From assembly GCA_958295865.1 (NCBI GenBank), contig CATQHF010000004.1, positions 62,001-126,000 of the forward strand: a stretch of DNA of 64,000 nucleotides, given 5' to 3'. The translations under genes were made by a program, and so were the position numbers. Positions 7,062 through 15,105 of the stretch are shown here, one piece after another. The notes beneath the pieces were generated by a model. That model made no database searches and was not told where the DNA came from. It saw only the letters and a program-made list of their open reading frames with translations. This stretch comes from an uncultured Dehalococcoidia bacterium (GTDB lineage: Bacteria; Chloroflexota; Dehalococcoidia; Lucifugimonadales; JADFKI01). Every line of letters starts with the position of its first letter. Within the stretch, counting starts at the first letter, position 1.

Positions 7062-7271
7062 TCAGTCTTCTTCGTTCATGAAGTCGATGAAGGCTTCCCA
7101 TTCCATGTTCACACCATTCTCTCTGCGTGTTCTGCCATTGCACCATATCAATCTAGTGCTTGTCAGTATCAGATCTCCCAAGTGTCCCCCGGAATTATCG
7201 CGTACTTCAAACTCAATACCTTTTGTCTTCACTTCCATGTCTACGCCAAGGTCCTTTATCTTGACTTCCAT
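7062..7271 (-). CDS. Hypothetical small protein (69 aa)
   Basis: ATG at 7271 is preceded by AAGGAG at 8 bp. The protein looks like a compact beta-rich domain: it begins MEVKIKDLGVDMEVKTKG and includes GGHLGDLILTSTRLIWCNGR, then ends acidic (FIDFMNEED). The TSTRLIWCNGRT segment could suggest a PH-like fold, but no family is recognised. Single gene between a surface protein gene and the coiled-coil gene, same strand. Confidence 0.6.
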   Translation of the reverse strand: MEVKIKDLGVDMEVKTKGIEFEVRDNSGGHLGDLILTSTRLIWCNGRTRRENGVNMEWEAFIDFMNEED

Positions 7272-7351
7272 GTCATAGGCTCCTTCAGTGCTTTGCACGC
7301 CATCTATGTAACTATGCAGGCAAGTTCAAGAAATGAACCTTACCCGCACTG

Positions 7352-9502
7352 TTACGCTTTTCGTATCCTCCGCCACCTGACACCCCCAATTATAGCCAGT
7401 GGTGCCACCATAAACAATAGGTTCGCCGCCCCCGTTCCCGCAGACATCGGCCCCGCAGAATTGCACCCGCCGCCTGAGGGCGCGTCCGGCGCGGGCGTCG
7501 CGGTTATGTATATCACATGCGGCGTAGATGTGGGCGGCACGGGTGTTACGGTTGCGTCGGGTGTTGCCGTTACGACCACGACAACAACTTGCGGCGTTGG
7601 AGTGGCCGGCACGGGCGTTTCGGTTGGTATCGGTGTGTGAGTAGCCGTAGCCGTCGGGATTGGCGTCGCAGTTGGGATGGGCGTATCCGTTGGCGTTGGC
7701 GTGATTGTTGGAGTCAGGGTTGCAGTCGGAATAGGCGTATGTGTTGCCGTCGCTGTTGCCGTAGGTGTTGGCGTCGGAGTGGGCGCAGGTCTGCTATGCT
7801 GGCTTCCGAACTCCCACCAAGTCGCCCCGCCGTTGCCGTCCATATCCGCTTTCAGCGCGGGGTAGTGATTGGAAGCGCCAAAGTCCCAGAAATCATCCTT
7901 GCCCGTAGTCTCATCATAATCGCCATCGGCATTATCAAAGTCGATATGCCAAGCGGCATATATGCCGTCATAGCCGGTTGGCGCTTGCAGCTCCACAGCG
8001 CTCACACCTTGCACGCCGTCCGTACTGCCATTACCCACACCTGCATGTTGGGCAGACGGATCCTTCAGCCAGTAGCCTGCGAATACGCTGCCGTTTTCGA
8101 CATTTTCTCCGACGAATCCGCCGATAATAGCGCTGTCGTCGTTGCCGCTTATTTCCACTTTGCTTATTGTGTAGCTAGAATGAACGCTGCTGTAGTTCCT
8201 TCCGACTAGCCCGCCGATAATGTCATCACCCGACACGCTGCCGGTCGCATAACTGCTGGTTATATTACCGCCGTTATTACTGACCAACCCGCCGACCCAT
8301 TCACTGCCCGATACGCTGCCGGTCGCGTAACTGCCAGTTATGTTGCCGCCGCTATCGCCAGCTAGCCCGCCAACTCTACTATCGCCCGACACGCTGCCGG
8401 TCGCGTAACTGCTGGTTATATTACCGCCGTTATTACTGACCAACCCACCAGCTCTACTATCGCCCGACACGCTGCCGGTGGCGTAACTGCCAGTTATGTT
8501 GCCCAGGTTCTGCCCGACCAACCCGCCGACATTGCTATCACTTGACACATTGCCGGTGGCGTAACTGCTGTTGATGCTGCCGTCGTTATACCCGACCAGC
8601 CCGCCGACATCGCCATCGCCCGACACGCTACCAGTGGCGTAACCGCTGTTGATGCTACCTCGTGCGTTATACCCGACCAGCCCGCCGACTTGACTATCGC
8701 CTGACAAGTTGCCAGTGGCATAACTACTACTGATGCTGCCCCTAATGTTATACCCGGCCAACCCGCCTACAATCTCGTGGCCTGACACGTTGCTGGTGGC
8801 GTAACTGCCTGTGATGTTGCCTTCTTCGTTATACCCGACTAGCCCGCCTGTTTCATTGATGCCTGACACGCTGCCAGTGGCGTAACTGCCGCTGATGCTG
8901 CCCCAGTTATGTCCAACCAATCCGCCGACATCATATTCGCCCGACACATCCATATTGACCACCCCAATCCTACGAATATCACCTCCACTTCGACCGAACA
9001 GACCGGCAACTTCCGGCCTGTTCGATGCAGCCCGCTTGTCGTAGTCGATGAAAAGGTTGGCGATGGTGTAGTCGTTGCCCTCGAATATAGCGCTGAATGA
9101 GGCGTCGCCAACGCCGATGGGCAGCCAGCCGCCGCCGCTCGTCCACTTGGCGTTGACCGCGCCCGATGCGTAGCTGGCGGCATCGTCAAAATCCAGGTTA
9201 TTCGCCAACTCAAAGCCAATGCAGTTGTCCGGGCAGCCCATACCGTCCGATGCGCCGGGGAAGGCGGCGGCGTACTGCTCGGCATTGGCGGGATTGTCCA
9301 CAATGCCGTCGCCGTCCAAATCCCAGCGTATAGCGTTCAGCTGTTCCAAGTGGGTTATCTCGATTAAGCCGTCATCGTCGGCGTCATAATCGACGGGCGA
9401 CTGCGCGCTCACGCCGTTCAACCCCGCCGTCGCAGTGAACAGCAGCGCGACGAACAGGGCTGCGATTGCTGGTATAAGTCTTGTTGTCTTCAAGTCAGGC
9501 AT
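7352..9502 (-). CDS. GLUG-repeat surface protein with Thr/Pro stalk and C-terminal anchor
   Basis: About 716 residues. The ATG at 9502 starts a clear signal peptide (LIPAIAALFVALLFTATAG, cleavage near VSAQ); an upstream frame to 9649 is not coding. After a Ca-binding-like DADDDG segment comes a block of about twelve GLUG repeats (GGLVG-N-GSI-SSYATG-VSG), typical of adhesins. Then a Thr/Pro-rich stalk (about 70 residues of TPTPTAT type), and a C-terminal hydrophobic segment with RWRRIRK tail. The end resembles a sorting or anchoring signal. The protein is exported and displayed; binding partner unknown. The same anchor occurs as a remnant at 1032-1115. Confidence 0.85.
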   Translation of the reverse strand: MPDLKTTRLIPAIAALFVALLFTATAGLNGVSAQSPVDYDADDDGLIEITHLEQLNAIRWDLDGDGIVDNPANAEQYAAAFPGASDGMGCPDNCIGFELANNLDFDDAASYASGAVNAKWTSGGGWLPIGVGDASFSAIFEGNDYTIANLFIDYDKRAASNRPEVAGLFGRSGGDIRRIGVVNMDVSGEYDVGGLVGHNWGSISGSYATGSVSGINETGGLVGYNEEGNITGSYATSNVSGHEIVGGLAGYNIRGSISSSYATGNLSGDSQVGGLVGYNARGSINSGYATGSVSGDGDVGGLVGYNDGSINSSYATGNVSSDSNVGGLVGQNLGNITGSYATGSVSGDSRAGGLVSNNGGNITSSYATGSVSGDSRVGGLAGDSGGNITGSYATGSVSGSEWVGGLVSNNGGNITSSYATGSVSGDDIIGGLVGRNYSSVHSSYTISKVEISGNDDSAIIGGFVGENVENGSVFAGYWLKDPSAQHAGVGNGSTDGVQGVSAVELQAPTGYDGIYAAWHIDFDNADGDYDETTGKDDFWDFGASNHYPALKADMDGNGGATWWEFGSQHSRPAPTPTPTPTATATATHTPIPTATLTPTITPTPTDTPIPTATPIPTATATHTPIPTETPVPATPTPQVVVVVVTATPDATVTPVPPTSTPHVIYITATPAPDAPSGGGCNSAGPMSAGTGAANLLFMVAPLAIIGGVRWRRIRKA

Positions 9503-9563
9503 TCTCCGTCTGAACCGCGATAATGTTGTTTTCCAAATCAGATGGTTCTGGCACTTTATCAAA

Positions 9564-9591
9564 CTGGATTCCTGCGGAAGCAGGAATGACG
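9564..9591. repeat. dRS3-like palindromic repeat
   Basis: Palindrome GGATTCCTGC-nn-GCAGGAATGAC just upstream of the GLUG gene. One of about nine copies in this window, resembling the ATTCCC-N8-GGGAAT elements known as dRS3 in Neisseria. Confidence 0.7.
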
Positions 9592-9685
9592 AAAAGACTT
9601 GCCCTCTGAATAGAAACCCTATCCATTCTACACCACCCACCGAGCGCATTGAACCTGTCTGCTATACTGGAGCGACGACAATCGA

Positions 9686-10300
9686 GCCGCCGTCGTCGGC
9701 ATCGAAGGAGACCGCGATATGACCTCACAGACGACCGAAATGACCGCCCTCGACTACACCCACGCCGCACACAAGCAGCTCGCCGCAGGCAACGAGCGCG
9801 AGGCTGCCGGACTGCTCTGGAAGGCGGCGGAAGCCACATTCATCGACCTAGGACGCGAGCGCGGCATCGAGCACAACGGCGATCTCATCAAGTTGGCAAA
9901 GGCGCTGGAAGCGGACGGCTCTGTTCGCAAGTGGTATTACAGGGGAACACTCGGCGGGGTGTCCCTGTTGCGCGCGCATGCGGAGTTCGAGGCATTGGAG
10001 CAATGGGAATTGATGGATGCGTATAAAGACACGCTCGCCTTCATCCTAGGGATGAACAATGGCAAACTCTAACGCTACTCTGCCGCCATCGGCATCGAAG
10101 GAGACCGCGCTATGACCTCACAGACGACCGAAATGACCGCCCTCGACTACACCCACGCCGCACACAAGCAGCTCGCCGCCGGCAACGAGCGCGAGGCGGC
10201 CGGCTTGCTCTGGAAGGCGGCGGAAGCCACATTCATCGACCTGGGACGCGAGCGCGGCATCGAGCACGACGGCGACCTCATCAAGTTAGCAAAAGCGCTG
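9686..10300 (+). repeat. Tandem direct repeat of about 220 bp covering two gene starts
   Basis: 9686-9905 and 10082-10300 are nearly identical, starting about 33 bases before each start codon and covering the first 60 codons. The 3' halves of the two genes have diverged strongly, so the duplication is being homogenised at the 5' end or the 3' ends were replaced. Confidence 0.75.
9719..10072 (+). CDS. HEPN/PaREP1-like protein, copy 1
   Basis: A 117-residue all-alpha protein. The pattern AAHKQLAAGNEREAAGLLWKAAEA near residues 15-40 is that of PaREP1/HEPN-type helical proteins, in which a helical pair carries an accumulating A-x-x-LxxKA core. GGAGACC lies upstream of the ATG. HEPN proteins are often RNases or their partners, but the R-x4-6-H catalytic motif is not evident. 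First of three small genes in a likely operon. Confidence 0.65.
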   Translation: MTSQTTEMTALDYTHAAHKQLAAGNEREAAGLLWKAAEATFIDLGRERGIEHNGDLIKLAKALEADGSVRKWYYRGTLGGVSLLRAHAEFEALEQWELMDAYKDTLAFILGMNNGKL

Positions 10301-10480
10301 GATGCTAAGAGCGCCGCTTCCAAGCGTTATCACAGAAGCAGGCTCGGCGGGATTTCGCTGCTGCGCGACCATGCGAAGTATGAAGTGCTTGAGAGCTGGT
10401 ACTTCATAGATGTGTATAGGGATACCCTCGACTTCATCTTGGAAGTGCAAATCCCGGAGGCGCTCAATGGCAAGCGTTAG
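10112..10480 (+). CDS. HEPN/PaREP1-like protein, copy 2
   Basis: 122 residues; identical to copy 1 over most of the first 60 residues and diverged thereafter (KSAASKRYHRSRLGGISLL). Same upstream sequence. Its end overlaps the start of the next gene by 14 bp, so copy 2 and gene 3 are coupled. Confidence 0.65.
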   Translation: MTSQTTEMTALDYTHAAHKQLAAGNEREAAGLLWKAAEATFIDLGRERGIEHDGDLIKLAKALDAKSAASKRYHRSRLGGISLLRDHAKYEVLESWYFIDVYRDTLDFILEVQIPEALNGKR

Positions 10481-10853
10481 CCCGGCGCAACAGAGGGCAG
10501 AGCGTCATGTTTCTAGGGCGAGGAACTACTTGCAAAAGGCCGAAATGCTGCTGAACGAGTATAACGATCCCCATTCGGCGGGCGTGCTGATGTACGAAGC
10601 CGCCAAGCAGTGCATCAACGCGGTGGCAAATCAGCGCGGCGCTAATCCCGGCACGACGGGCGGCAAAGTCAATGCGCTGCGTTCTCTCGTCAGAGAACAG
10701 CCAGACCACACGGATTTGATGGGAGATTGGGGCAATGCAAATAGGCTTCACATTCACGCCGACAGAGGATTGCTGACAGATGACGAGTACGCCGAAGCCT
10801 GGGACGGCGCGCTCTCCTTCATCGACGACATGCTAAGCATCTACGCCGCCTAG
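10467..10853 (+). CDS. HEPN-domain-like protein
   Basis: 128 residues from the ATG at 10467 (CGGAGG upstream). The sequence RARNYLQKAEMLLNEYNDPHSAGVLMYEAAKQCIN fragments into ARNYLQKAEMLL and SAGVLMYEAAKQCINAVAN, typical of HEPN helices, followed by HTDLMGDWGNANRLHIHADR. It is only distantly related to the two preceding genes. May form a complex with them. Function unknown. Confidence 0.6.
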   Translation: MASVSPAQQRAERHVSRARNYLQKAEMLLNEYNDPHSAGVLMYEAAKQCINAVANQRGANPGTTGGKVNALRSLVREQPDHTDLMGDWGNANRLHIHADRGLLTDDEYAEAWDGALSFIDDMLSIYAA

Positions 10854-10860
10854 GCAAAAA

Positions 10861-11907
10861 TTACCGAAACTGCAACTCGCGCTTGGGGTTCTCCAAGTCC
10901 AGCCAGTCGGCATCCACCGCGACCGATTCCTTCTGATATATCTGCAAGCGGTGGCGGCTCGTGTCGGTGATTATGATGCGGTCCTCCGGGTCAACCTGCA
11001 CCGAGTTCGGACGCCACAGGCTGCGCTCCGGCTCCATCGTGGCGCGGTGGCGTTCGCGCGCGAAGTCCGGGCTGCCCAGAATAATCTCCAGCCCCCACTT
11101 GGACAGCGACGCGTCGCCCGTGAACTTCAGCTGATACACGCCCTTCGGGTCGAACACCTGCACGCGGTCGTTGCCCCAGTCCGCCGCATATATGTCGCCG
11201 CCGCGGTCAACCGACACGCCGGAAGGTCTGCGGAACTCGCCGTTGCCCTCGCCCGACGCGCCGAATGTCATGATGAACTCACCGTCCGGAGAAAACTTCT
11301 GTATGCGGTCATTCCCCCAGTCGGACACATAGACATTGCCCTCGCCGTCGAGCGCGATGCCCCAGGGCATATTGAACTCGCCTTCCGCGCTGCCCCTGCT
11401 GCCCCACATCGCTATGTGCTTGCCGTCCGCCGTGAACTTTTGAACGCGGTGGTTGCCTGCGTCGGCCAGATACATGTTGTCCTCGGCGTCGAACACGATG
11501 CCGGTCGGCTCTTTGAACTCGCCGCGCTCGCTCCCGTACCTGCCCCACCTGTTGAGCAGCGCGCCCGCCTCGTCATACACATTGACCTTCTGCGTATGCT
11601 GCTCGGTCACATACACCCTGTCCGCGCTGTCGATGGCGATGCCGCCCGGCCAGCGCAGCTGCCCGCCGCCGCCCGCTGCCGGCGTGCCGAACTCGCCATG
11701 AAAGTTCTCGTCGATGTCGATGATGGTCACGCGCGGCGTCGTCTCCGCTCGCCCGGCGACATACAGCAGCCCCTTCGAGTTCCACGCCGTATCGACCGGA
11801 CACTCGAAGCTGCGCCCGCCAAGTACGCCGTGCGACCCTATCGTCTTCAAGTAGTGATGCCCGACGCGAATATAGACCTGCCGTTTCGTCTTCTCTGCGG
11901 TAGTCAT
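10861..11907 (-). CDS. NHL-repeat beta-propeller protein
   Basis: 348 residues with six NHL-type blades: repeated P-GI--D-EGNVYVSDWGNDRIQKFSPDG units separated by GEF---WG turns. NHL propellers bind proteins or ligands or act as peptidyl/lactonase-type enzymes; no catalytic set is visible. No signal peptide, so it seems cytoplasmic. Starts at ATG 11907. Forms a minus-strand cluster with the small membrane protein, DUF1501 and DUF1800 genes upstream. Confidence 0.85.
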   Translation of the reverse strand: MTTAEKTKRQVYIRVGHHYLKTIGSHGVLGGRSFECPVDTAWNSKGLLYVAGRAETTPRVTIIDIDENFHGEFGTPAAGGGGQLRWPGGIAIDSADRVYVTEQHTQKVNVYDEAGALLNRWGRYGSERGEFKEPTGIVFDAEDNMYLADAGNHRVQKFTADGKHIAMWGSRGSAEGEFNMPWGIALDGEGNVYVSDWGNDRIQKFSPDGEFIMTFGASGEGNGEFRRPSGVSVDRGGDIYAADWGNDRVQVFDPKGVYQLKFTGDASLSKWGLEIILGSPDFARERHRATMEPERSLWRPNSVQVDPEDRIIITDTSRHRLQIYQKESVAVDADWLDLENPKRELQFR

Positions 11908-11945
11908 TCTTTACCCGCCCATTCTCAAAATAAGGTTTTCGACAT

Positions 11946-12122
11946 TCACGCGCCTAGCCTCCACACCAGCGCGATTATGCCGCCAATCACCGCGACCAGT
12001 ATCGCGCCTCCGATGCCCACCAGCGTGTATAGCAGCCTTTCGATGCTGCTAACTTTTCCCATCAGCGAGCCTAGCGAGTACGAAATATGAGCATGCTCAT
12101 GTTGTTCGGGCACTGCCGCCAT
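11946..12122 (-). CDS. Small membrane protein (58 aa)
   Basis: Starts at ATG 12122 with GGGAGGG upstream. A charged N-terminus rich in His and Glu (VPEQHEHAHISY), a short helical stretch (SSIERLLYTLVG), then one membrane segment (GAILVAVIGGIIALVWRLGA). Another member of the window's family of small coil-plus-membrane proteins. Sits between the NHL and DUF1501 genes on the same strand. Confidence 0.65.
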   Translation of the reverse strand: MAAVPEQHEHAHISYSLGSLMGKVSSIERLLYTLVGIGGAILVAVIGGIIALVWRLGA

Positions 12123-12163
12123 GTCAGCGCCCTCCCTTCATATTCGAGCGCAGCATATATCCC

Positions 12164-13300
12164 TTACGCCGTCTGGAGGAAATCAATCTGCTCATAAGTC
12201 CCGTCCACAATCGGCGCGGCGTCCAGCCCAAGCCACTGGTCGAGTATGCTGGAATACAGCCCGCGATAGTCATAGTTGAAGCGCAGATCGCCGTCCAGCT
12301 GCATTTCGGGCGCGAGCGAAGGATATTCGGCGTACATGCCGCCCCTCACGCGGTCGCCGATGAGGAACGAGCCGCCGCCCGAACCGTGGTCGGTGCCGTT
12401 GCCGTTGTCCCGCACGCGCCGCCCGAACTCCGTGAACACCAGCATCACCACATTCTCCGATGCGTCGTGCTCGCGCAAATCGGCGAAGAAGTCCGCAATC
12501 GCGCCCGACACATCCAGCCAAAGCCTGTTCTGCGTCTCGACCTCGTTGGCATGCACATCGAACCCGCCGTACTGCGTATAGAACACGCGCGTACCCAAAT
12601 CGGCGAGATGCACCTGCGCCACGCCCTTGAGCGCCTGCGCTATGGAGTTGTCGGCGTACTCGATGGTGGACGAGTAGCGCTCCGGCGCGACCTTGATGAT
12701 GTCCGCGCCCTTCATCGCGTCAAGCCCCGTCTGTCGGATGTAGTCGTTGACCGGACCGCTGCCGATAGCCTGCCCGTATATCTTTTGGAACACATCCAGC
12801 GCCGCGCTCCGCTGCGACTCCGCATGCATGCTGTTCAGCAAGCCGTAAGACTCCAATTGCGACACCGATGTAACCGGCACGCCCGGCATCACCATCGCGC
12901 GCGGCAACCCGTTGCCGAAGTTCACGGCAGTCAGCACATTGTCCTTGTGCGGGTCCATATCGCGTATCGCCCTGCCGAGCCAGCCCTCGGTCGCCACCTT
13001 GTCCGGCTCGCATGTGTGCCAGATGTCCATGGAGCGGAAGTGCGAGCGGTTCGGGTTCGGGTAGCCCACGCCCGCCACAATCGCCATATCGCCCGCGTCC
13101 CACATCGGCTTGACAGCCCCCAGGTGCGGATGAAAGCCGTAGTCGGCATCTATCGGCAGCACCTTGTCCTGCGGCACATTCACCGTCTGCCTGAAGTCGT
13201 AATACAGAGGGTTGCCATAAGGCACGACCGTGTGCATGAAGTCATTCCCGCCGCTCAACTGCAATACGACCAGAACCGTATCCTTCTCTTGCGTCGTCAT
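12164..13300 (-). CDS. DUF1501 family protein
   Basis: 378 residues from ATG 13300 (AAGGAGAACAC upstream); the frame extends to 13405 but that part lacks support. Hallmarks: VVLQLSGGNDFMHTVVPYG at the start, PNRSHFRSMDIWHT, and the late VVMLVFTEFGRRVRDNGNG-TDHGSGG metal-site-like motif. DUF1501 proteins belong to the alkaline phosphatase/sulfatase superfamily and nearly always neighbour DUF1800, as here (the next gene upstream). Most have a Tat signal; none is seen in this copy. Substrate unknown. Confidence 0.9.
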   Translation of the reverse strand: MTTQEKDTVLVVLQLSGGNDFMHTVVPYGNPLYYDFRQTVNVPQDKVLPIDADYGFHPHLGAVKPMWDAGDMAIVAGVGYPNPNRSHFRSMDIWHTCEPDKVATEGWLGRAIRDMDPHKDNVLTAVNFGNGLPRAMVMPGVPVTSVSQLESYGLLNSMHAESQRSAALDVFQKIYGQAIGSGPVNDYIRQTGLDAMKGADIIKVAPERYSSTIEYADNSIAQALKGVAQVHLADLGTRVFYTQYGGFDVHANEVETQNRLWLDVSGAIADFFADLREHDASENVVMLVFTEFGRRVRDNGNGTDHGSGGGSFLIGDRVRGGMYAEYPSLAPEMQLDGDLRFNYDYRGLYSSILDQWLGLDAAPIVDGTYEQIDFLQTA

Positions 13301-13439
13301 GTGTTCTCCTTGTAAGTATGTCAGCATCTCGGTTAGCCTGCCATCGATGTACAAGTCGCGCCTTCCCGCGCATTCCCCGCGTCTTCCATGTAGGGACGGA
13401 CGCATGCCGACATACCGATAGACCGACTAACCGAAAGAC

Positions 13440-14858
13440 TTACTCAGACTGATATTCCGGCGTCGCCACAATCAGCTGCATCATCTCGGTGGCGCGCTCG
13501 TCGAACCTGCCACGCCCCGCTGCGGTGTCTGCCCGCAGCGCGCCGTTGTCGGCGACATGCTGCACCAGCGCCGCGCGCGTGTCGTATTCCAGCTCCAAGT
13601 CGCCCATGAGCTTCAGGCAGCCGTCCACAAGCCCCTGTGGAGACATACTCGCCTCGTCGTCCGCAAGGCGATCCAGTATGAGGCGCACGCCCGGCATATT
13701 CGCGTCGCCCACCTGCTCGGCGGCGAAGTTGACGCGCTGCACCAGCGCGCCGCTGTCGATCCACTCCTTGCCGGTGTGCCAGCCCTCCACGCTCGGCGGA
13801 TTGAACACCTGCTGCCCCATGAAGCCCACGCTCGCGGCAAGCCCGGTCAGCCCGTGCTTGGGGAATGTGCCCATCTCCACATTATAGTCGCCCGTAAGTC
13901 GCACCGTGTTGGCGACCAGCTCCAGAGGGCTTTTGACCTTGCTGAAGCGCGCAGCCTTGAAGAAGTCCGACCTGAACAGCGTTTCAAGCACAGGGCGAAT
14001 CTCATAGCCCGAATCAATGTACGCCTGCGCGAGCATATTGACCGCATCCGGATCGTTCGGCGGCGTATAGGGCCAAGCGGGAACCTGCGGCTCGTCCGCC
14101 ACGAAGAAGTTGTACAAGTGCCTGCCGATGAACTGCCCCGTCGCGGGCTGCTTGACGATGATGTCTATGATGTCCTCGCCGTCGAAATTGCCCGTCTCGC
14201 CCAGAAAAGTCTTCTCGCCGTCGTCATGGTCCCAAGGGCGATACTCGAAACTAGGATGATAGAAGAGGTAAGGCACGCGCGGCAGCGGATCCGAGTATGT
14301 CCAGCCCGTGAAGGCGCGCGCCGCCATCTTCACATCGTCCTCCGTATAATTGCCGATGCCCATGGAGAACAACTCCATCAGCTCGCGGCCATAGTTCTCG
14401 TTGGGCGTGCCGTCGTGGTTGTCGCAGTTGTCCAGCCAGTAAATCATCGCCGGGTCTTTCGACAATCGCAGCAGCAGCTCCCGGAAGTTGCCCATCCCGT
14501 GCGCGTGCAGCATCTCATAGTGCCGCCACATAGCAGTGCCAGAGTTCAGCTTGGAGAACCCCGTGGCGAAAACGCAGTGCCAGAACAGCGTCATCTTCTC
14601 TTCCAGCGGGCGGCGCGTATTCAGAATGCGATAGAGCCAGCGGCTAGCCGGCCCCGCGAAACCCTGCGGCTCCACATGCATCGGCGTAAAGCGCAAAGTG
14701 ATGTCGTCATCCGTCTCCGGCTCGCCCTCAGGGTTCAGCAGCCAGTCAACCGTGGCGTCATAGCCGCGCTCCGCCAGCGTCTCCAGCTCATCATATCGCG
14801 CCCCAAACCCGGCGCGCCTCATCAAGTGGGCTATCAAGGTGATGTCATTCGTTGACAT
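13440..14858 (-). CDS. DUF1800 family protein
   Basis: 472 residues from ATG 14858, preceded by GAGGAG; a further in-frame ATG at 14876 is less likely. Family marks: HLMRRAGFGARYDELE at the N-terminus, EKMTLFWHCVFATG, DNCDNHDGTPNENYGRELME and PPSVEGWHTGKEWIDS. DUF1800 is of unknown function and is paired with DUF1501 in many genomes; the two are 139 bp apart here. No signal peptide is evident. Probably acts with the DUF1501 partner. Confidence 0.9.
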   Translation of the reverse strand: MSTNDITLIAHLMRRAGFGARYDELETLAERGYDATVDWLLNPEGEPETDDDITLRFTPMHVEPQGFAGPASRWLYRILNTRRPLEEKMTLFWHCVFATGFSKLNSGTAMWRHYEMLHAHGMGNFRELLLRLSKDPAMIYWLDNCDNHDGTPNENYGRELMELFSMGIGNYTEDDVKMAARAFTGWTYSDPLPRVPYLFYHPSFEYRPWDHDDGEKTFLGETGNFDGEDIIDIIVKQPATGQFIGRHLYNFFVADEPQVPAWPYTPPNDPDAVNMLAQAYIDSGYEIRPVLETLFRSDFFKAARFSKVKSPLELVANTVRLTGDYNVEMGTFPKHGLTGLAASVGFMGQQVFNPPSVEGWHTGKEWIDSGALVQRVNFAAEQVGDANMPGVRLILDRLADDEASMSPQGLVDGCLKLMGDLELEYDTRAALVQHVADNGALRADTAAGRGRFDERATEMMQLIVATPEYQSE

Positions 14859-15105
14859 AGGCTGCTCCTCAGTCAATACAAGCCAGTCCTCACTCCCCGC
14901 ATTTTACCCCACATGCAATCCAAGCACAACGCACCCACGCCACACAAAAAATCCCTGCCACCAACACGCCCAATATGGCAAGCATTTCAGCCCCATTCAC
15001 TCCCTTCAAAGCGACAATCGAAAGTTCAGCGTAACAATTGAAAGACCCTGGGGGCGCGGGACTGACACACCCATTCAGCGACACCCGTAGGCGCAAATCC
15101 TTCGG

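Noticed and set aside
9502-9649. N-terminal extension of the GLUG protein to 9649
   Set aside because: It includes a translated palindromic repeat; the ATG at 9502 starts directly at the signal peptide.
12386-14855. Long plus-strand frames (309 and 432 codons) opposite DUF1501 and DUF1800
   Set aside because: No start signal or domain; both families are clearly read on the minus strand.
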